From: Clostridia bacterium
Lineage (GTDB): Bacteria; Bacillota; Clostridia; UMGS1810
DNA: 64,000 nucleotides
Reading direction: 5' to 3'
Assembly: GCA_017416845.1 (NCBI GenBank)
Contig: JAFQBA010000025.1
Coordinates: forward strand, 1 to 64,000
The notes beneath the pieces were generated by a model. That model was not told where the DNA came from. It was given only the letters and a program-made list of their open reading frames with translations, and did not search any database. A program made the position numbers and the translations under genes. Positions 16,994 through 25,898 of this stretch are shown here, piece by piece (positions within the stretch are counted from its first letter, which is position 1; the number at the start of each line of letters is the position of its first letter).

Positions 16994-18160
16994 ATGTTTG
17001 AAGTATTAACTCTCAACAAGATTGCTGCATGCGGTCTTGACAGACTCGATAAAACTTTGTTTGCTGTTACAGACGAAGTTAAAAACCCCGACGGCATCAT
17101 CCTCAGAAGTTTCAAAATGCACGACATGGAGCTTCCCGAAAACCTCAAAGGTATTGCAAGAGCAGGTGCCGGCACAAACAACATTCCCATTGACAAATGC
17201 AGTGAAAAAGGTATTGTTGTTTTCAATACTCCCGGTGCAAACGCAAACGCTGTTGCAGAACTCACTCTTGCAGGTCTTCTTTTGGCTTCAAGAAAAATCA
17301 CCGATGCTATTGAATGGGCTAAAACCTTAAAAGGCGAAGGCGACAATGTTGGTGCACTTGTTGAAAAAGGCAAGAGTGCTTATGCAGGTCCCGAACTCCT
17401 CGGCAAAAAGCTTGGTGTTGTTGGTCTTGGTGCAATTGGTGCAAAGGTTGCAAACCTTGCCCTGGCTCTTGGTATGGATGTTATCGGTTATGACCCCTAC
17501 ATCTCCGTTGACGCTGCATGGGGACTCTCTGCAAAAGTTAAAAAATGCAATGACCTCAAAGTGCTCGCTGCAAACTGCGACTACATTTCAATGCACATGC
17601 CCTTAAACGACGGCACACGCGGCATTGTTAACGATGAACTTTTTGAATGCATGGAAAAAGGCACAAGACTTCTCAACTTCTCAAGAGGTGAGCTTGTTGA
17701 CACCGCCGCTCTCAAAAAAGCTATTGAAAACGGTACAATTGCAAGCTATGTGGTTGACTTCCCCTGCGAAGAAACCATCGGCATGGAAAATGTTATTAAT
17801 ATTCCTCACCTTGGTGCTTCAACTCCCGAATCGGAAGATAACTGTGCAGTTATGGCTGCAGATGAGCTCAGTGCATTCCTCAAATACGGTAACATCAAAA
17901 ACTCTGTTAACTATCCCAACATTGAAGCTGATCTTGATTCAAAATTCAGAGTTACAATTGCTCATCAGAATATTCCCAACATGCTCAACACATTCTCTTC
18001 AATCTTTGCAAACGACAACATAAACATCACAAACATGCTCTCCAAGAGCAAAAAAGACAATGCATACACAATTATTGATGTTGACGCTGTTCCGCAAGGT
18101 TTAGAGGCAGAACTTGCAGCTGTTGAAGGCGTATGCAAAGTAAGAATTATTGAAGCATAA
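16994..18160 (+). CDS. serA: D-3-phosphoglycerate dehydrogenase
   Basis: 388 aa from ATG at 16994 with GGAGG 8 nt upstream; a TTG 15 bp earlier sits before that site. SerA oxidises 3-phosphoglycerate with NAD. The substrate domain shows ARAGAGTNNIPID. The Rossmann loop is GVVGLGAIGAKVA. The catalytic Arg, Glu and His lie in NFSRGELVDTAAL, the following region and NIPHLGAST. A C-terminal ACT domain (about 315-388, FRVTIAHQNIPNMLN) may sense serine. It is the short type, without the intervening ASB domain. Terminator at 18181. Confidence 0.96.
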   Translation: MFEVLTLNKIAACGLDRLDKTLFAVTDEVKNPDGIILRSFKMHDMELPENLKGIARAGAGTNNIPIDKCSEKGIVVFNTPGANANAVAELTLAGLLLASRKITDAIEWAKTLKGEGDNVGALVEKGKSAYAGPELLGKKLGVVGLGAIGAKVANLALALGMDVIGYDPYISVDAAWGLSAKVKKCNDLKVLAANCDYISMHMPLNDGTRGIVNDELFECMEKGTRLLNFSRGELVDTAALKKAIENGTIASYVVDFPCEETIGMENVINIPHLGASTPESEDNCAVMAADELSAFLKYGNIKNSVNYPNIEADLDSKFRVTIAHQNIPNMLNTFSSIFANDNINITNMLSKSKKDNAYTIIDVDAVPQGLEAELAAVEGVCKVRIIEA

Positions 18161-18180
18161 ATTGAATCCGAACACTAAGA

Positions 18181-18207
18181 AAAGCGGTTGCGAAAGCAAC
18201 CGCTTTT
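18181..18207 (+). terminator. Terminator of serC-serA
   Basis: Perfect 11-bp stem AAAGCGGTTGC (18181-18191) / GCAACCGCTTT (18196-18206) with a GAAA tetraloop and trailing Ts, 20 bp after the serA stop. Confidence 0.92.
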
Positions 18208-18303
18208 ATATTTGAGAATGGATTTGTTTTTCACATATATCCTGCTGTGGATTTAAATCATTTAATTTTGAAAACCATTATCGTAGTCTGCTGATGTTGT
18301 TTG

Positions 18304-18693
18304 TTATTTTACATAATATTTAAATACAGCATAAAGGTCCATTGATGAATGCAGAAGAACATATGCTGTACCTTCTTTAACACCTTTTACATGACCGTTT
18401 TTACCAACAATAACAACTGATGAATCACTGGTATATCCCTTGGAACCGGTGTTGTCATTTGAAAACCATACCGAAGCATACGGAGCATGAATCTCATCAA
18501 CATCAATGGTAAAAGTGTTTATACCGGGCTGCTCATCAAAAAATTCAATCTCATTTCTGAAATCAACTCCCGGGATCTCCGGAAGATTGGACAAATCTGC
18601 CTCAGGTACATCATCGGAATCACACGCCGTAAACGATACCATCAGAACCATTGTAAGAATAAGGCAAAGTATTTTTGTAAATTTAAATTTCAT
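18304..18693 (-). CDS. Small lipoprotein with Big2-like domain
   Basis: 129 aa from ATG at 18693; GGGGG lies 5-6 nt upstream and a longer frame would disrupt the signal peptide. MKFKFTKILCLILTMVLMVS followed by FTAC is a type II signal with the lipobox cysteine at about residue 24, so the mature protein is lipid-anchored outside the cell. About 60-129 (VVIVGKNGHVKGVKEGTAYV) resembles a bacterial Ig-like group 2 domain. It may be a surface adhesin or an accessory protein; the function is unknown. Confidence 0.7.
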   Translation of the reverse strand: MKFKFTKILCLILTMVLMVSFTACDSDDVPEADLSNLPEIPGVDFRNEIEFFDEQPGINTFTIDVDEIHAPYASVWFSNDNTGSKGYTSDSSVVIVGKNGHVKGVKEGTAYVLLHSSMDLYAVFKYYVK

Positions 18694-18838
18694 ATGTATC
18701 CCCCTATAAATTATACGTTTATTTATTATAACACAAGACAGATACGGAATCAACAATTGTAGTTAAATTGTAACAATTCAAACAGCAATATCGAGCTTTC
18801 ACCACCTGAAATTCCGGATATGTATTATGAATTTTTAA

Positions 18839-19567
18839 TTATATTACAATTCCGCCGTTGGGACTGATGACCTGCCCCGTGATAAAGGATGCACCGTCGG
18901 ATACAAGGTATTCCACGCACAAGGCAATATCCTGCACCGTTCCGATGCGACAAAGAGGGGTTTCCTCTTCAAGAGCCGTCATATCCTCCTCGCAAAGGTG
19001 TGAATTCATTTCGGTGTCAATAACGCCCGGAGCTACGCAGTTTACGCATATTCCCGAGGGTCCCAGCTCCTTTGCAAGAGCTTTGGTAAAGCCTATCACT
19101 GCCGCCTTGGAAGCGCTGTAGTGAACCTCACAGGAGGCTCCGCTTATGCCCCATATGGAGGAAATATTTATGATGCGTCCCCATTTTTGGTTGACCATGT
19201 GATTGTAGCAACACTTTACCGTATTATACATGGCACCGATATTTACATCGAACATACGATCCCACTCCTTGCGGCTTATGTCGCAAAAAAGCTTTTGCTG
19301 TGCAATGCCTGCATTATTAACAAGAATATCAACTCCGCCAAAAACCGACGAAACCTTTTCAAAAGCATTTTGCACGGCATAATAATCCGATACATCACAT
19401 TTTATAATCATAAGATTTTTACCGTCAAATTCTTTTGCCATCTTATGGGCGGCAGTATCATTTTTTTCATATGTAACAGCCACATTCATTCCTTTTTCAA
19501 GAAAAAGTTTTGCAATGCACAGACCAATCCCCCGGGTAGCACCGGTTATAAATGCTGTATGTGCCAA
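18839..19567 (-). CDS. Short-chain dehydrogenase/reductase (FabG-like)
   Basis: 242 aa, classical SDR length. TGATRGIG (8-15) is the NAD(P) loop, NNAGIAQ the structural motif, SSIWGISGAS and YSASKAAV hold the catalytic Ser, Tyr and Lys. The C-terminus SFITGQVISPNGG is typical of 3-oxoacyl-ACP reductases and related sugar reductases. It is a lone gene, not beside fabD or fabF, so a fatty acid role is possible but unproven. A start at 19567 is preceded by GAGGTG. Confidence 0.85.
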   Translation of the reverse strand: MAHTAFITGATRGIGLCIAKLFLEKGMNVAVTYEKNDTAAHKMAKEFDGKNLMIIKCDVSDYYAVQNAFEKVSSVFGGVDILVNNAGIAQQKLFCDISRKEWDRMFDVNIGAMYNTVKCCYNHMVNQKWGRIINISSIWGISGASCEVHYSASKAAVIGFTKALAKELGPSGICVNCVAPGVIDTEMNSHLCEEDMTALEEETPLCRIGTVQDIALCVEYLVSDGASFITGQVISPNGGIVI

Positions 19568-19656
19568 AATGAAACACCTCTTTCATGATTATCACAGTCA
19601 TCGTTTAAATTCTGTTAAAGATTCATACATTAATATTATCACATACCGTCCCCTTA

Positions 19657-19692
19657 GTCAAATAAAATAATATTTGACAAATTGCGTCAAAT
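19657..19692. promoter_or_regulatory. Triple GTCAAAT operator near the EamA/SDR divergent promoters
   Basis: GTCAAAT (19657-19663), ATTTGAC (19672-19678) and GTCAAAT (19686-19692) alternate in orientation with 14-15 bp spacing. The middle one contains a TTGACA -35 (19674-19679) with a possible -10, TAAACT, 17 nt downstream. A repressor site over the promoter of the permease gene is likely; the regulator is not known. Confidence 0.5.
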
Positions 19693-19758
19693 GTTATAAA
19701 CTGTTCTTTGTGCTATCAGTCGGAGGATTATCCGACGTACAAATAACGGAGGTGTGAT

Positions 19759-20610
19759 ATGGAAGGTTTATGGATTTTATTTGTATTTATTTACAGCTTG
19801 CTCAAGGGCTCACGTGACGGAATGAAAAAAGCCGCTCTCAAAAAAAGCAGCTCCGATGAAATATTGTTTTTTTACTCTCTCATAGGTTTTTTGCTGATTA
19901 TACCCTTTTCTCAGAATGCTTTTTCTACAAAGCCCATATATATATTCTACACCTTTTTAAAGGCCTGTGCCGTTGGCTCATCGTGGATGCTGGCATATGT
20001 GGCTCTCAAGGGAATGAGCGTGAGTCTGTACGGTGTAATGGATATGTCAAGAATGGTTTTTTCCATGATGTTTGGAATAGTTCTTCTGGGTGAGAGCCTC
20101 ACATGGCAAAAACTTGTGGGAGCAACTCTTGTAATTACAGGTCTGTTTATGGTCAACTTAAAAAAGGACTCGGGCAACTCAAAGACAAAACCTCTTGTTT
20201 TGCTTGCCGCCTTGGCAAACTGTTTGCTAAACTCCATATCCGCCACAATGGACAAAGTGCTTATGAAGGATATGGAGGCAGATCAACTTCAATTCTGGTT
20301 TATGTTGTTCCTTTTGGTGATATATTCTTTCATTCTAATGGGAAAACGGGAAAAGATTTCAATATCATCACTCAAAGGAAACTACTGGGTTCCGCTCATG
20401 AGCATATCCCTGATTTTCGGTGACAGACTTTTGTTTATCGCCAACTCATCTCCCGAAAGCCAAATTACGATCATGACACTTATAAAACAGTCATCAGTGC
20501 TTGTAACCGTTATCACAGGATGGTTATTTTTTAAAGAAAAAAATATTGCATTTAAGCTTATGTGCTCGCTGATTATCCTGATCGGCATATTTATTTCGGT
20601 AAACTTATGA
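19759..20610 (+). CDS. EamA/DMT-superfamily membrane transporter
   Basis: 283 aa with ten predicted membrane segments in two five-helix halves, as usual for EamA permeases (for example about 1-20, 35-52, 60-80, 92-110, 115-132 and again 145-283). GGAGGTG lies 5 nt before ATG. SRMVFSMMFGIVLLGESLTW is the conserved end of the first repeat. Family members export amino acids, sugars or other metabolites; the substrate is unknown. It is a single gene with its own operator region upstream and diverges from the SDR. Confidence 0.85.
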   Translation: MEGLWILFVFIYSLLKGSRDGMKKAALKKSSSDEILFFYSLIGFLLIIPFSQNAFSTKPIYIFYTFLKACAVGSSWMLAYVALKGMSVSLYGVMDMSRMVFSMMFGIVLLGESLTWQKLVGATLVITGLFMVNLKKDSGNSKTKPLVLLAALANCLLNSISATMDKVLMKDMEADQLQFWFMLFLLVIYSFILMGKREKISISSLKGNYWVPLMSISLIFGDRLLFIANSSPESQITIMTLIKQSSVLVTVITGWLFFKEKNIAFKLMCSLIILIGIFISVNL

Positions 20611-20662
20611 ATTTATTATAAAAAATAAGCTATAATTATACCATTATTTATCAAAAAAAATA

Positions 20663-20691
20663 TTGACTATATGTGATTTATGTAATATATT
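20663..20691 (+). promoter_or_regulatory. Promoter for acpP-rnc
   Basis: TTGACT (20663-20668), 17 nt, TATATT (20686-20691), 59 bp before acpP. Confidence 0.6.
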
Positions 20692-20749
20692 ATATATAAT
20701 TGGTTTATGTTTGTTGTAATATTAAATTAAAAGAAAGAGGTATTTTAAA

Positions 20750-20986
20750 ATGGTTTTTGAAACAGTAAAAGATATAATTGCAAATCAGCTCGGCGTAAAT
20801 GCTGACGATATAACCAACAGTTCGGATTTCATCGACGATCTCGGTGCAGATTCTCTTGACATTGTAGAGCTTATTATGGCTTTAGAGAGCGAATTTGACA
20901 TTGAGATTCCCGAAGAAGAGGCAGAAAATGTAAGAACTGTAGGAGACGTGGTTGAATATATTAAAGCAAATTCAGATAACATATAA
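20750..20986 (+). CDS. acpP: Acyl carrier protein
   Basis: 78 aa, acidic. The phosphopantetheine serine lies in [15 protein letters not shown], the classic DSL motif, at about residue 38. AAAGAGG precedes ATG. It carries growing acyl chains in fatty acid synthesis. It is followed after 35 bp by rnc, an order common in Firmicutes. The usual upstream fab genes are absent; an EamA permease is there instead. Confidence 0.96.
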   Translation: MVFETVKDIIANQLGVNADDITNSSDFIDDLGADSLDIVELIMALESEFDIEIPEEEAENVRTVGDVVEYIKANSDNI

Positions 20987-21021
20987 TTTATAATTCTGAA
21001 TTTTTCACGGTGGGTGATTTA

Positions 21022-21717
21022 ATGCCGGAACTTGGCAATTTTGAAAAAAGACTGGGATATAAATTCAATAACATTTCATATCTCAAAAATGCTTTGACCC
21101 ACACCTCGTATATAAACGAACACAAAACCGACAACAACGGCTCCAATGAAAGAATGGAGTTTTTGGGAGATTCGGTTTTAGGGCTTTCGGTCAGCGAATT
21201 TCTGTATAAAAACTACAAAAAACTTCCTGAGGGAGTTCTGTCAAAGATTAGAGCATCCGTGGTTTGTGAAGCATCACTTGCAAAGCTTGCCGCAAAATTA
21301 AAGCTTGGAGATTACCTTTATATGGGAAAAGGAGAACTCATGAGCGGCGGCAATCTTAAACCTTCACTAACATCAGATGCCATGGAATCAGTCATTGCCG
21401 CAATATATCTTGATGGTGGCTTTGATGTAGTCAAGAGGATGGTTCTTGACTGGCTCAAAGATGATATTATTGAAGCGGCAGAACACCGCGGAAGGGAAAC
21501 CGATTACAAGTCGGTTTTACAAGAATATTGTCAGAGCAGGGGCTTTGTTCCTGAATATGTTCTCACGGGAGAAACGGGACCCGATCATGCAAAGGTTTTT
21601 TGTTCAAGAGTTACCATTGCAGGAGGAAAATTTTCGGACGGTACCGGTTCAAACAAAAAGAAGGCTCAGCAAGATGCCGCAAAAAAAATGCTTGAGATTT
21701 TAAAAGTTCGTATTTGA
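21022..21717 (+). CDS. rnc: Ribonuclease III
   Basis: 231 aa from ATG at 21022; GGTGGGTGA lies about 5 nt upstream, and a GTG at 21010 falls within that region. The endonuclease domain has the RNase III signature ERMEFLGDSVLGL and the second metal cluster SDAMESVIAAIYLDGG. The C-terminal double-stranded RNA-binding domain runs from about 160 to 231 (YKSVLQEYCQSRG; KKKAQQDAAKKMLE). It processes rRNA precursors and double-stranded RNA. The usual downstream smc is missing; a 22-bp hairpin terminates the unit. Confidence 0.96.
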   Translation: MPELGNFEKRLGYKFNNISYLKNALTHTSYINEHKTDNNGSNERMEFLGDSVLGLSVSEFLYKNYKKLPEGVLSKIRASVVCEASLAKLAAKLKLGDYLYMGKGELMSGGNLKPSLTSDAMESVIAAIYLDGGFDVVKRMVLDWLKDDIIEAAEHRGRETDYKSVLQEYCQSRGFVPEYVLTGETGPDHAKVFCSRVTIAGGKFSDGTGSNKKKAQQDAAKKMLEILKVRI

Positions 21718-21722
21718 CAAAA

Positions 21723-21802
21723 ACTCTGGAAGTAATATTTGAATTGCACCGAATGGTATATGACCACTGCTTATTATTCAAATATTATTTCCGGAGTTTT
21801 TT
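21723..21802 (+). terminator. Very long terminator hairpin after rnc
   Basis: The arms 21723-21744 and 21776-21797 pair over 22 bp with only two G-U wobbles. They enclose a 31-nt loop and are followed by TTTTT. The stem is much longer than a usual terminator and long enough to be an RNase III substrate. Confidence 0.85.
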
Positions 21803-21816
21803 GGCTTCTATGACTT

Positions 21817-23805
21817 CTATGAACTCATTACGTTAACACCTATTTCAGATGAACTTATCATTGCATGATTGCTGTTAAAGGCGCAAACCTTGACATTGAC
21901 ACGCTGTCCTTTGTAGGGGGTGAAGTCAACATTCACTTCATAGGGAATAGCGTATGTGACCCCTAACTCAACACCGTTTATGTAATATATCACATATGAA
22001 ACATCGTTGTAGGGGGTTATAATGTAGCTTGCCATTGATGTTGCTTCGGGTTTGACATTTACACCATTGCTTATTTCATAATAGGAATATCTGTATTTTT
22101 TGGCTACCATATTGGAAAGATACAAGGGATTGCTTATTGCTTCTTTATATGCCGAAAGATACTGATAGTTGTTTGACAATGAAAACTTTTGTCTTTCACG
22201 GTCGGAATCAAATATAAAGCACATCTTTACATTGGGATATTTTATGGGAAGATAGGTATAAAAATCCTTCAGCTGAGCCGCGGCAAAATCACTTATATCC
22301 GCACCTGTGTCATAATTGATATATGATGCACCACCCTCCACAACCACAATAGGCTTTTTGTGACCGTAGAGAGAATATATCCTGTCTAACTGATTGCTCC
22401 AGCGGCTTCGATCTATGCCCTGCCCCATGGGATCGGTGATGGGTTGTTCCATTTTGTATGATGACATTCCCACATAATCCACATAATCATCTCCGGGATA
22501 GTAATCGTCGATGGTATCCTCCGGATAATAATTCGGTGCCCACACTACCGGTACCGACGGTGCATATCTATGAAAAATATCGGCAACAAGTCTGAATTTT
22601 TCGATGTAAACCGTCGGGTCAGCGTCATACCAAGGGCAACCAGGATCATTCATTTCGCCTGCAAAACGGAGCATAAACCGACAGTTGCTTCTTTCCATGG
22701 TCTGAGCAAGCTTCTTCAGATAATTGTCCGAGTCTTTTACCACCCTTAAGCCTGCATGGGGTTCCAATGCAATCTGAAGTATTTTGTCCTCATTAATGGC
22801 TCTTCTTATGTGACTGTTATAGTGAGTGACATTTGTTCCGTAGGGCAGATACAGCAAATATGCCGCCATATCCTTTTCTACAAGGTCGGGAAATGTATCC
22901 ATATAGAATTTACTCGGATTGTAGGGATTGTAGATTTTTGTATCACCCTCGGCATATGCACCGAGATATATACCTGCTTTGGATTCAAGCTGTGCACCGA
23001 AATACTTTTTTGAACCCATGTTTTCATCTGTTGTTTTCACATATATCTGAACATTTGTTTTTATCAGATTTGACCGTCTCAGTGAATCTATACGGCTTTG
23101 TTCCATTCCCGGAGAAAGACTCCAGTAGTAGCTCTCACGGGCAAAACATGCAGATGCATTGTCGTAATTTCCAAGATAGGAATACAGCTCGCCCAGATGC
23201 TTGAAAAGCATTGCATTGCTCTGTGGCTGATTTGTTGAAATAAATGCCGATGAAACAGACATTATTTTGTTTATGGCTTCGCTGTACCTTCCGCATGACT
23301 TGAGCCACAATGCTTCGTTCCATATACCCCAATAGTTGCCGGTTACGGACGGAGTATTTTCAACGGCAGAGATAAGACTTGCTCCGCTTCCGCTTGAAAT
23401 ATTTACCGACCCGTCCCACTCAACAGTTGCTCCGAAAGCCTCCAGCACAACTCTGATGGGAAGATATACCCTGCCATTATTTATTACTGTTGCAGCATCG
23501 TTTACAATTTTTGTATTATTGCGGTATATCCAATTGTCTCCCACACAGCACCTGACCGTTGTTGTGCCTTTGCGTATAACGGCAGTGCTTGTGTCGCTCT
23601 CCCAGTCAACCTCGGCGCCGAAGGCTTCCATGGTAACCCTTAAGGGAACATATGTTCTTGAATTATGAATAAAGGGATATCCCGTGTCGGCATTGAATGC
23701 AACATATATTCCGTCTATACGTACCGGGATATTGTCAGCGTTGACAATAATGCACGAAACAAGCAATGTCAAAAATACAAAAATTATCAAAACAAGTTTT
23801 TTCAT
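21817..23805 (-). CDS. Secreted GH26-like glycoside hydrolase with stalk domains
   Basis: 662 aa. Signal peptide 1-23. Residues about 28-150 are two copper-amine-oxidase-like repeats (NSRTYVPLRVTMEAFGAEVDW; NGRVYLPIRVVLEAFGATVEW). About 165-260 is TPR-like (GRYSEAINKIMS, GNYDNASACFARES). About 270-560 resembles GH26 (beta-mannanase family): LRFAGEMNDPG places the likely acid/base at Glu384 and VVVEGGASY the likely nucleophile at Glu490. The C-terminal 90 residues are Ig-like. In the family, glycan backbones such as mannan are cut outside the cell. Substrate and activity are inference, although both catalytic glutamates appear to be present. Confidence 0.8.
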   Translation of the reverse strand: MKKLVLIIFVFLTLLVSCIIVNADNIPVRIDGIYVAFNADTGYPFIHNSRTYVPLRVTMEAFGAEVDWESDTSTAVIRKGTTTVRCCVGDNWIYRNNTKIVNDAATVINNGRVYLPIRVVLEAFGATVEWDGSVNISSGSGASLISAVENTPSVTGNYWGIWNEALWLKSCGRYSEAINKIMSVSSAFISTNQPQSNAMLFKHLGELYSYLGNYDNASACFARESYYWSLSPGMEQSRIDSLRRSNLIKTNVQIYVKTTDENMGSKKYFGAQLESKAGIYLGAYAEGDTKIYNPYNPSKFYMDTFPDLVEKDMAAYLLYLPYGTNVTHYNSHIRRAINEDKILQIALEPHAGLRVVKDSDNYLKKLAQTMERSNCRFMLRFAGEMNDPGCPWYDADPTVYIEKFRLVADIFHRYAPSVPVVWAPNYYPEDTIDDYYPGDDYVDYVGMSSYKMEQPITDPMGQGIDRSRWSNQLDRIYSLYGHKKPIVVVEGGASYINYDTGADISDFAAAQLKDFYTYLPIKYPNVKMCFIFDSDRERQKFSLSNNYQYLSAYKEAISNPLYLSNMVAKKYRYSYYEISNGVNVKPEATSMASYIITPYNDVSYVIYYINGVELGVTYAIPYEVNVDFTPYKGQRVNVKVCAFNSNHAMISSSEIGVNVMSS

Positions 23806-23830
23806 AACCGTCTGTCTCCAATATAAAACA

Positions 23831-23867
23831 GCCTGAGATATTTCACATAACTGAAAATGTCTCAGGC
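23831..23867. terminator. Bidirectional terminator hairpin downstream of pgsA
   Basis: GCCTGAGA (23831-23838) pairs with TCTCAGGC (23860-23867), extended by about 5 bp with a bulge. Ts follow on the plus strand and TGTTTTAT on the minus strand. It probably ends the recA-recX-rimO-pgsA transcripts. Confidence 0.7.
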
Positions 23868-23873
23868 ATTTTT

Positions 23874-24455
23874 TTAATAATCTTCCAAAAGTTTGCGATT
23901 TTTTACAAGATATTCAATTCCGGAATATACTGTAAACAGCGTTGCAATAAACATTGCTATGTATCCGGGTGAATATTTATTTCCGAACGCTTCAAGAAGC
24001 ATTCCTGAGGTTGCTGTTACTTCTCCTGCCTCGGGGTATCCGAAAAGGAATACACAAATAACTGCCGCAATCTGAATACAGGTTTTAATCTTGCCTGTCA
24101 TGGATGCCGCAATAACAACTCCTTTTGACATTGCAACGGTACGAAGACCTGTTACGATAAACTCTCTGGCAATGATGATAACAGCCATATATCCGGCAAT
24201 TTCGCCTGCTTCAACAAAACAGATGAGAGCAGTTGCAATGAGAAGCTTATCTGCCAAGGGGTCGATAAACTTACCGAAATCGGTAACCATCTGATAGTTT
24301 CGGGCAACATAGCCGTCAACGCCATCGGTGAGAGCCGCAATTGCAAAAATAATGCAGGCTACAAGCTCGTTGTACGGGAAATTCCACAAATATGCTACCA
24401 TAAACAGCGGAATCATTAAAATTCGTGTCATTGTAATTTTATTTGCTAAATTCAT
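23874..24455 (-). CDS. pgsA: CDP-diacylglycerol-glycerol-3-phosphate 3-phosphatidyltransferase
   Basis: 193 aa, normal length, an integral membrane enzyme that makes phosphatidylglycerol phosphate. The CDP-alcohol phosphatidyltransferase motif is complete: DGVDGYVAR, eight residues, G, three residues, D, three residues, D (ending IDPLADKL). Four or more hydrophobic segments follow. It has its own promoter at 24510-24538, 117 bp after rimO. In many Firmicutes pgsA sits between rimO and cinA/recA, so this is a rearranged version of that cluster. Confidence 0.93.
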   Translation of the reverse strand: MNLANKITMTRILMIPLFMVAYLWNFPYNELVACIIFAIAALTDGVDGYVARNYQMVTDFGKFIDPLADKLLIATALICFVEAGEIAGYMAVIIIAREFIVTGLRTVAMSKGVVIAASMTGKIKTCIQIAAVICVFLFGYPEAGEVTATSGMLLEAFGNKYSPGYIAMFIATLFTVYSGIEYLVKNRKLLEDY

Positions 24456-24509
24456 ATAACCATTCCTTTCAGCAGGGTATCGGAATTATTCCACAACCTA
24501 CCAATTAGT

Positions 24510-24538
24510 AAAATACCACAAAATCAAATTGATGTCAA
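24510..24538 (-). promoter_or_regulatory. Promoter for pgsA
   Basis: Minus strand TTGACA (24538-24533), 17 nt, TATTTT (24515-24510), 54 bp before the pgsA start. Confidence 0.7.
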
Positions 24539-24572
24539 TAGTTTGCACATTAAGTTTACATTACGTTAACAT

Positions 24573-25898
24573 TCATATAACCTTTCCGACAATATCATAC
24601 TCACTGCAGTCCACAATTTCAACCTCAACAATCTGACCTGCACCGAGCTCATCTTCACTGTAAACAAAAGCACCGCCGTCAACATCGGGCGTATCATGGG
24701 AAGACCTGCCCACATAGCAAAGCTCGCTCTCATCATAGCCTTCGATAATCACAGTGTCTTTTGTTCCGATTTTTGCTTTGTTGAGTTCAAGGGAAATGTC
24801 CTTTTGAAGTGACATCAAAATATCACGGCGACTTTCCTTTGTTTCATCGTCAATCTGATCTTCAAAGCTTGCGGCAGGAGTGCCTTCTTCTTTGGAATAG
24901 GTGAAAACTCCAACCTTGTTTAATTTAAACTCTTCAAGAAAACTTCTGAGAGTTTCAAAATCTTCATCTGACTCACCGGGGAAGCCCACAATGAGAGATG
25001 TGCGGATTTCAAGAGAGGGAATTTTTTGTCTCAGAGTATTTATGAGTGCTTCAATTTCAGCCTTTCTGCTTCGTCTGCCCATGCGTTTTAAAACGCTGTC
25101 TGACACATGCTGAAGTGGCATGTCAAGATATTTGACTATTTTTTTGTTTGCAGCAATTTCTTCCACGAGCTCATCGGAAATATTTTCGGGGTAGCAATAT
25201 TGCAGTCTTATCCATTCTATACCGTCAATTTCAGAGAGCTCTTTCAAAAGCATCGGCAAGCTCCCCGAAGTGTCTTTTCCGTAGCAGGCGGTGTCTTGTG
25301 CAACCAAAACAAGCTCCTTAACGCCGTTTGCGGCAAGTTTTTTTGCCTCATCCACAATGCTTTTTTGGGGTCTTGAATGAAATTTGCCCCTAAGCTTTGG
25401 AATTATGCAATATGTGCAAAAATTGTCGCACCCGTCGGCAATTTTGAGATATGCCATATATGGCGGTGTACTGACGAGCCTCGGAAGATCATAGCTTACG
25501 GGAGTATTTTCGTCGCCAACAACCGAAATTTTGTTGCCTTTTTCATAAAACTCGAAAATGACATCAACTATTTTGTCATAATCGGTTGTGCCAAGAATCG
25601 CATCAACCTCGGGAAGCTGGCTTTCGATTTCGTCTTTGTATCTTTGAGCAAGGCATCCCGTGACAATGAGCATTTCACACTTATCTTCTTTGTACTGCGC
25701 CATTTCAAGTATCGCACCGATGGACTCTTCCTTGGCAGAATCTATGAAAGCGCAAGTGTTAACCACAAGAATTTGGGCATCGGCGGGGTCTGCCGTAAGA
25801 GAAAAGCCTTTTTCGGAAAGTATGCCCATCATAGTCTCGGTGTCGGTTAAGTTTTTTGCACACCCCAGTGATATAAAGCCTATGTTTTTATTGTTCAT
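24573..25898 (-). CDS. rimO: Ribosomal protein uS12 methylthiotransferase
   Basis: 441 aa from ATG at 25898, with GAGGAG 7 nt upstream. RimO adds a methylthio group to an aspartate of S12. IGFISLGCAKNLTDTE begins the N-terminal MTTase domain, whose three cysteines bind one iron-sulfur cluster (SLGCAKN, VNTCAF, VTGCLAQR). The radical SAM motif CDNFCTYCIIP holds the second cluster. A C-terminal TRAM domain runs from about 375 (TVIIEGYDESELCYVGRSS). The frame overlaps the end of recX by 11 bp, indicating coupling. Confidence 0.95.
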   Translation of the reverse strand: MNNKNIGFISLGCAKNLTDTETMMGILSEKGFSLTADPADAQILVVNTCAFIDSAKEESIGAILEMAQYKEDKCEMLIVTGCLAQRYKDEIESQLPEVDAILGTTDYDKIVDVIFEFYEKGNKISVVGDENTPVSYDLPRLVSTPPYMAYLKIADGCDNFCTYCIIPKLRGKFHSRPQKSIVDEAKKLAANGVKELVLVAQDTACYGKDTSGSLPMLLKELSEIDGIEWIRLQYCYPENISDELVEEIAANKKIVKYLDMPLQHVSDSVLKRMGRRSRKAEIEALINTLRQKIPSLEIRTSLIVGFPGESDEDFETLRSFLEEFKLNKVGVFTYSKEEGTPAASFEDQIDDETKESRRDILMSLQKDISLELNKAKIGTKDTVIIEGYDESELCYVGRSSHDTPDVDGGAFVYSEDELGAGQIVEVEIVDCSEYDIVGKVI

